This document shows, in pieces, positions 5,409 through 7,073 of a stretch of 7,073 nt of DNA. The notes beneath the pieces are model-generated. The model did not search any database. It was not told the origin of the DNA and saw only the letters and a program-made list of their open reading frames with translations. Position numbers and translations under genes: made by a program. This DNA is from Elusimicrobiaceae bacterium (GTDB lineage: Bacteria > Elusimicrobiota > Elusimicrobia > Elusimicrobiales > Elusimicrobiaceae): assembly GCA_024405075.1 (NCBI GenBank), contig JAKSPG010000064.1:1-7073 (forward strand). Direction: 5' to 3'. The stretch's first letter is position 1. Every line of letters begins with the position of its first letter.

Positions 5409-6778
5409 CGGCCGGTGTCTGTACTTTTTATGCCCTGCGCACCAGCCGGTGTAGCGGGGCATAATTTTTTGTACCAAGTTTGCATGGTCAGCCCGGCCGT
5501 TATGCAAAGCACAAACTCAAACGGCGCGCGAAAGCGCGCATACGCCCCAAAAAAGCACGAACCGATTGCCCAAAAATAAACGGTGTAAACCGTCAGAAAT
5601 ACAGCCGCGGCGCGGTGTGTTTTAAAGCAACACCACAACCCCCAGCTCCCTACTAATACGACCATCGCCACTTGCAAAAAAACCAGCGCAAAAAGCCCCT
5701 TATCGGCCGGGGTATTTATCCAGGGCCGGGGGAGTAGTTGAGTTTGATTCAGGGTGGTGGCGGGTGAATTTTCCTGCCCGAAGGCCAAGCGGGTGACGTG
5801 GGCGTAGTTCGTGCCGAATAAAGTTTTAACGGCCCAGTGCGGCACGTGTACCAATTTGTAGATCAGCCCGCGCGCTACCAGCGGGGCGGCTAGCCGTTTG
5901 TATGTTTTGACTTGTTGGGCCGCGGAAAAATTTTCAAATCCGGGGGGAAGTTCCTTTTGCAATTGTTGGTGTGCTTGCATGACAGATAAATTATTTTGTT
6001 TGGCCACGTAATCTTCGTTCCACATATACAAATTGTACGCGCCGACGGTAGAAAAACCACGGTAGCCCGTTTGAACGTAGTTGCGTATTTGCCACGCGCC
6101 TAACAAAATAACGGTTGGAAGCAGTAAACAAAAAATAATTTGCTTGGCTAGCGAAAATGATTTTTTCTGTTGTGCCCATGCAAAGGCCAACACCCACGTA
6201 ACGGGCACAAAGTAATATGCCGCCGGGCGTACGTAAACGGCTGCGACTAACAGGACCGCCGCTACTGTTAGATTTTGCCGACGCGGCTTATCCAGCCAAC
6301 GTAGCAGGAAGAACACAAACCATGCCAGTAAAAAAGTGCAAAGTGTTTCCGTTAATACCGCAAACGAAAGCGAAAAATACAACACGCTTATCGCGCAAAA
6401 TCCACTAGCCCAGCGCGCGGCGTTAATGCCGCCCAGTCGGCGAGTGCTTAAGTAAACAGGCCATAGCATACAAACGGCCAGTATGTTCTGGGCGACGGCC
6501 ACGGCCCACGTTACGTTGCCGCTTATCCAGTGGATCAGTGCCAAGAATACGGGATATCCCGGCGTACGCAGTAACAAAGGAGTGGCAGAAACGGCTTCCC
6601 ACAGGTGCCCGTACGTAAGCAATGTTTGTGCGGGATAGACGTATCCCAGCGAATCGGGGAAGATGAGCACTTGCTCGCCAAGCGGGTGCGCGCCGAGCAA
6701 CCAAGCAAACGCAGCCAGACGGGTTAGTATGGCCGCGCAAATAATAGACCAGAAAATTTTATCTTTATACCAAACCAT
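5405..6778 (-). CDS. Membrane glycosyltransferase, family 39 (ArnT/PMT-like)
   Basis: This is a polytopic membrane protein of 457 residues if it starts at 6778. It has the GT-C fold layout of PMT_2/ArnT-like enzymes, which transfer sugars from polyprenyl-phosphate donors on the outer face of the membrane. Visible features are a first span (about 8-29), an acidic loop with FPDSLGY (Asp42, the expected metal/catalytic acid), LRTPGYPVFLAL (70-81), VLTETL (141-146), several further spans, and a C-terminal YARFRAPFEF (413-422) in a hydrophobic stretch. The acceptor is unknown; lipid A, glycan or protein are all possible. An in-frame ATG at 6853 would add 25 residues, but those come from a palindromic repeat and put a polar extension before span 1, so 6778 is preferred although it lacks a clear ribosome binding site. 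The gene is convergent with smc and their stops interlock. Confidence 0.84.
   Translation of the reverse strand: MVWYKDKIFWSIICAAILTRLAAFAWLLGAHPLGEQVLIFPDSLGYVYPAQTLLTYGHLWEAVSATPLLLRTPGYPVFLALIHWISGNVTWAVAVAQNILAVCMLWPVYLSTRRLGGINAARWASGFCAISVLYFSLSFAVLTETLCTFLLAWFVFFLLRWLDKPRRQNLTVAAVLLVAAVYVRPAAYYFVPVTWVLAFAWAQQKKSFSLAKQIIFCLLLPTVILLGAWQIRNYVQTGYRGFSTVGAYNLYMWNEDYVAKQNNLSVMQAHQQLQKELPPGFENFSAAQQVKTYKRLAAPLVARGLIYKLVHVPHWAVKTLFGTNYAHVTRLAFGQENSPATTLNQTQLLPRPWINTPADKGLFALVFLQVAMVVLVGSWGLWCCFKTHRAAAVFLTVYTVYFWAIGSCFFGAYARFRAPFEFVLCITAGLTMQTWYKKLCPATPAGAQGIKSTDTGR
5428..5470 (+). terminator. smc terminator located inside the convergent glycosyltransferase gene
   Basis: TTATGCCCTGC (5428-5438) pairs with GCGGGGCATAA (5454-5464) over 11 positions with one G-U pair. 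Inside it CACC (5440-5443) pairs with GGTG (5448-5451). Six T follow (5465-5470). The hairpin begins 20 bases after the smc stop and lies wholly within the last 22 codons of the opposite-strand gene. On the minus strand the stem is followed by A rather than T, so it should act only on smc transcripts. Confidence 0.85.
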
Positions 6779-6784
6779 AAGCTT

Positions 6785-6790
6785 ATTGTA
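6785..6790 (-). promoter_or_regulatory. Possible -10 element giving a leaderless glycosyltransferase transcript
   Basis: Minus-strand TACAAT (complement of 6785-6790) matches the -10 consensus at five of six positions and lies six bases before the ATG at 6778. Transcription would then begin at or next to the start codon. This fits the absence of a Shine-Dalgarno sequence. No convincing -35 is present 16-18 bases upstream, so the call is weak. Confidence 0.32.
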
Positions 6791-6832
6791 TGAAATTCCG
6801 GTTTGTGGATGTTGTTTTTGTGTTTGTCGCGC

Positions 6833-6900
6833 TATTTTTCTCCCGCTCGTCATCCCGACCCTGCGGGCGGCAAAAGCGGGATATGGCGGACGGAAAAATA
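6833..6900. repeat. Imperfect palindromic element, second copy of the GTCAT/ACCCTGCGG repeat
   Basis: Perfect terminal arms TATTTTTC (6833-6840) and GAAAAATA (6893-6900) enclose imperfect arms containing GTCATCCCG (6849-6857) and CGGGATATGGC (6877-6887), around a core with ACCCTGCGGG (6858-6867). GTCAT followed at short range by ACCCTGCGG is shared with the element in the prepilin pseudogene (1178-1182 and 1189-1197), suggesting one dispersed family. It lies between two divergent genes and supplies the spurious upstream ATG of the glycosyltransferase frame. No target duplication was recognised here. Confidence 0.55.
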
Positions 6901-6904
6901 AAAC

Positions 6905-6932
6905 TTGACTTTGTTTTTTTTTTTGCTACAGT
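6905..6932 (+). promoter_or_regulatory. Promoter of the second prepilin gene, with an 11-T spacer run
   Basis: TTGACT (6905-6910) and the extended -10 TGCTACAGT (6924-6932, hexamer 6927-6932) are 16 bases apart. Eleven consecutive T (6914-6924) run from within the spacer into the TG of the extended -10. A start near 6939 gives a leader of about 25 bases. The block is highly similar to that at 22-52. The spacer is one base short of optimal, so gain or loss of a T would alter promoter geometry. Confidence 0.6.
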
Positions 6933-6963
6933 TTGTCTATGGCCCATTAGAGGGGGGATATGT

Positions 6964-7073
6964 ATGCAAAATAAAAGTAGTTTGTTGAGCCGTTTAGACG
7001 CAAAAGGATTTACGCTGATAGAATTGTTGGTAGTTGTACTTATTATTGGTATACTTGCGGATGTTGCTCTCCC
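6964..7073 (+). CDS. Type IV prepilin-like protein, N-terminus only (runs off the window)
   Basis: The 36 visible codons begin MQNKSSLLSRLDAK, then GFTLIELLVVVLIIG and ILADVALP. This is a class III prepilin signal: a short basic leader, cleavage between Gly15 and Phe16 by a PilD-type peptidase, Glu at +5, and an N-terminal helix that serves both as membrane anchor and pilus core. The product would be a type IV pilin or pseudopilin of a pilus or type II secretion system; which one cannot be told without the rest. GGGGGG (6952-6957) six bases upstream supports the start at 6964; the ATG at 6960 stops after four codons. Seventeen bases (GTTGTACTTATTATTGG) of the helix region are identical to the pseudogene near 1263. 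An Asp in GILADVALP, where Ala is usual, is unusual. Its own promoter is at 6905-6932. Confidence 0.88.
   Translation, partial: MQNKSSLLSRLDAKGFTLIELLVVVLIIGILADVAL

Noticed and set aside
6217..6408. Plus-strand 63-residue frame within the glycosyltransferase
   Set aside because: Antisense to a strongly supported membrane protein, with no ribosome binding site and no recognisable motif.
6779..6853. N-terminal extension of the glycosyltransferase from ATG 6853
   Set aside because: The ATG belongs to a palindromic repeat and the extension is polar and unlike the family. The start at 6778 places membrane span 1 normally.
1..7073. CRISPR array, tRNA/rRNA genes, transposase or defence genes
   Set aside because: No regularly spaced repeats, cloverleaf-like segments, rRNA stretches or transposase motifs were seen on either strand.

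Overview
The window reads as chromosomal DNA from an Elusimicrobiota-like bacterium (inference). The basis is the near-canonical type IV prepilin N-terminus G|FTLIELLVVVLIIG occurring twice in 7 kb with different leaders, once as a wreck and once intact, together with a bacterial SMC and mixed-GC gene content. The phylum call rests on general resemblance to pilin-rich Elusimicrobium genomes and was not tested.

Layout: a promoter-like block, an inverted repeat and a structured leader (1-203) precede a polysaccharide pyruvyl transferase-family gene (204-1139, +). Next comes a decayed prepilin gene (1160-1423) that appears to have been broken by a small palindromic insertion with a 9-bp target duplication. 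A bidirectional terminator (1437-1467) separates it from a 74-residue two-repeat protein of unknown function (1481-1705, -). That gene is divergent from smc (1926-5408, +), the chromosome-condensation ATPase. smc meets a multi-membrane-span family 39 glycosyltransferase (5405-6778, -) tail to tail; the stop codons interlock and smc's terminator lies inside the glycosyltransferase coding end. A second copy of the palindromic element (6833-6900) sits in the divergent gap before a partial, apparently intact prepilin gene (6964-7073, +) that runs off the window.

Functionally, smc is core genome. The pyruvyl transferase-like enzyme, the membrane glycosyltransferase and the pilins are all cell-envelope or surface functions, but they are separate transcription units and no single pathway is evident. 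The most notable signals are the TSD-flanked palindromic element inside the prepilin gene, the duplicated small protein with its repeated upstream motifs, the T-homopolymer promoters and the terminator embedded in a convergent gene. I see no CRISPR array, tRNA, rRNA, transposase or defence system.
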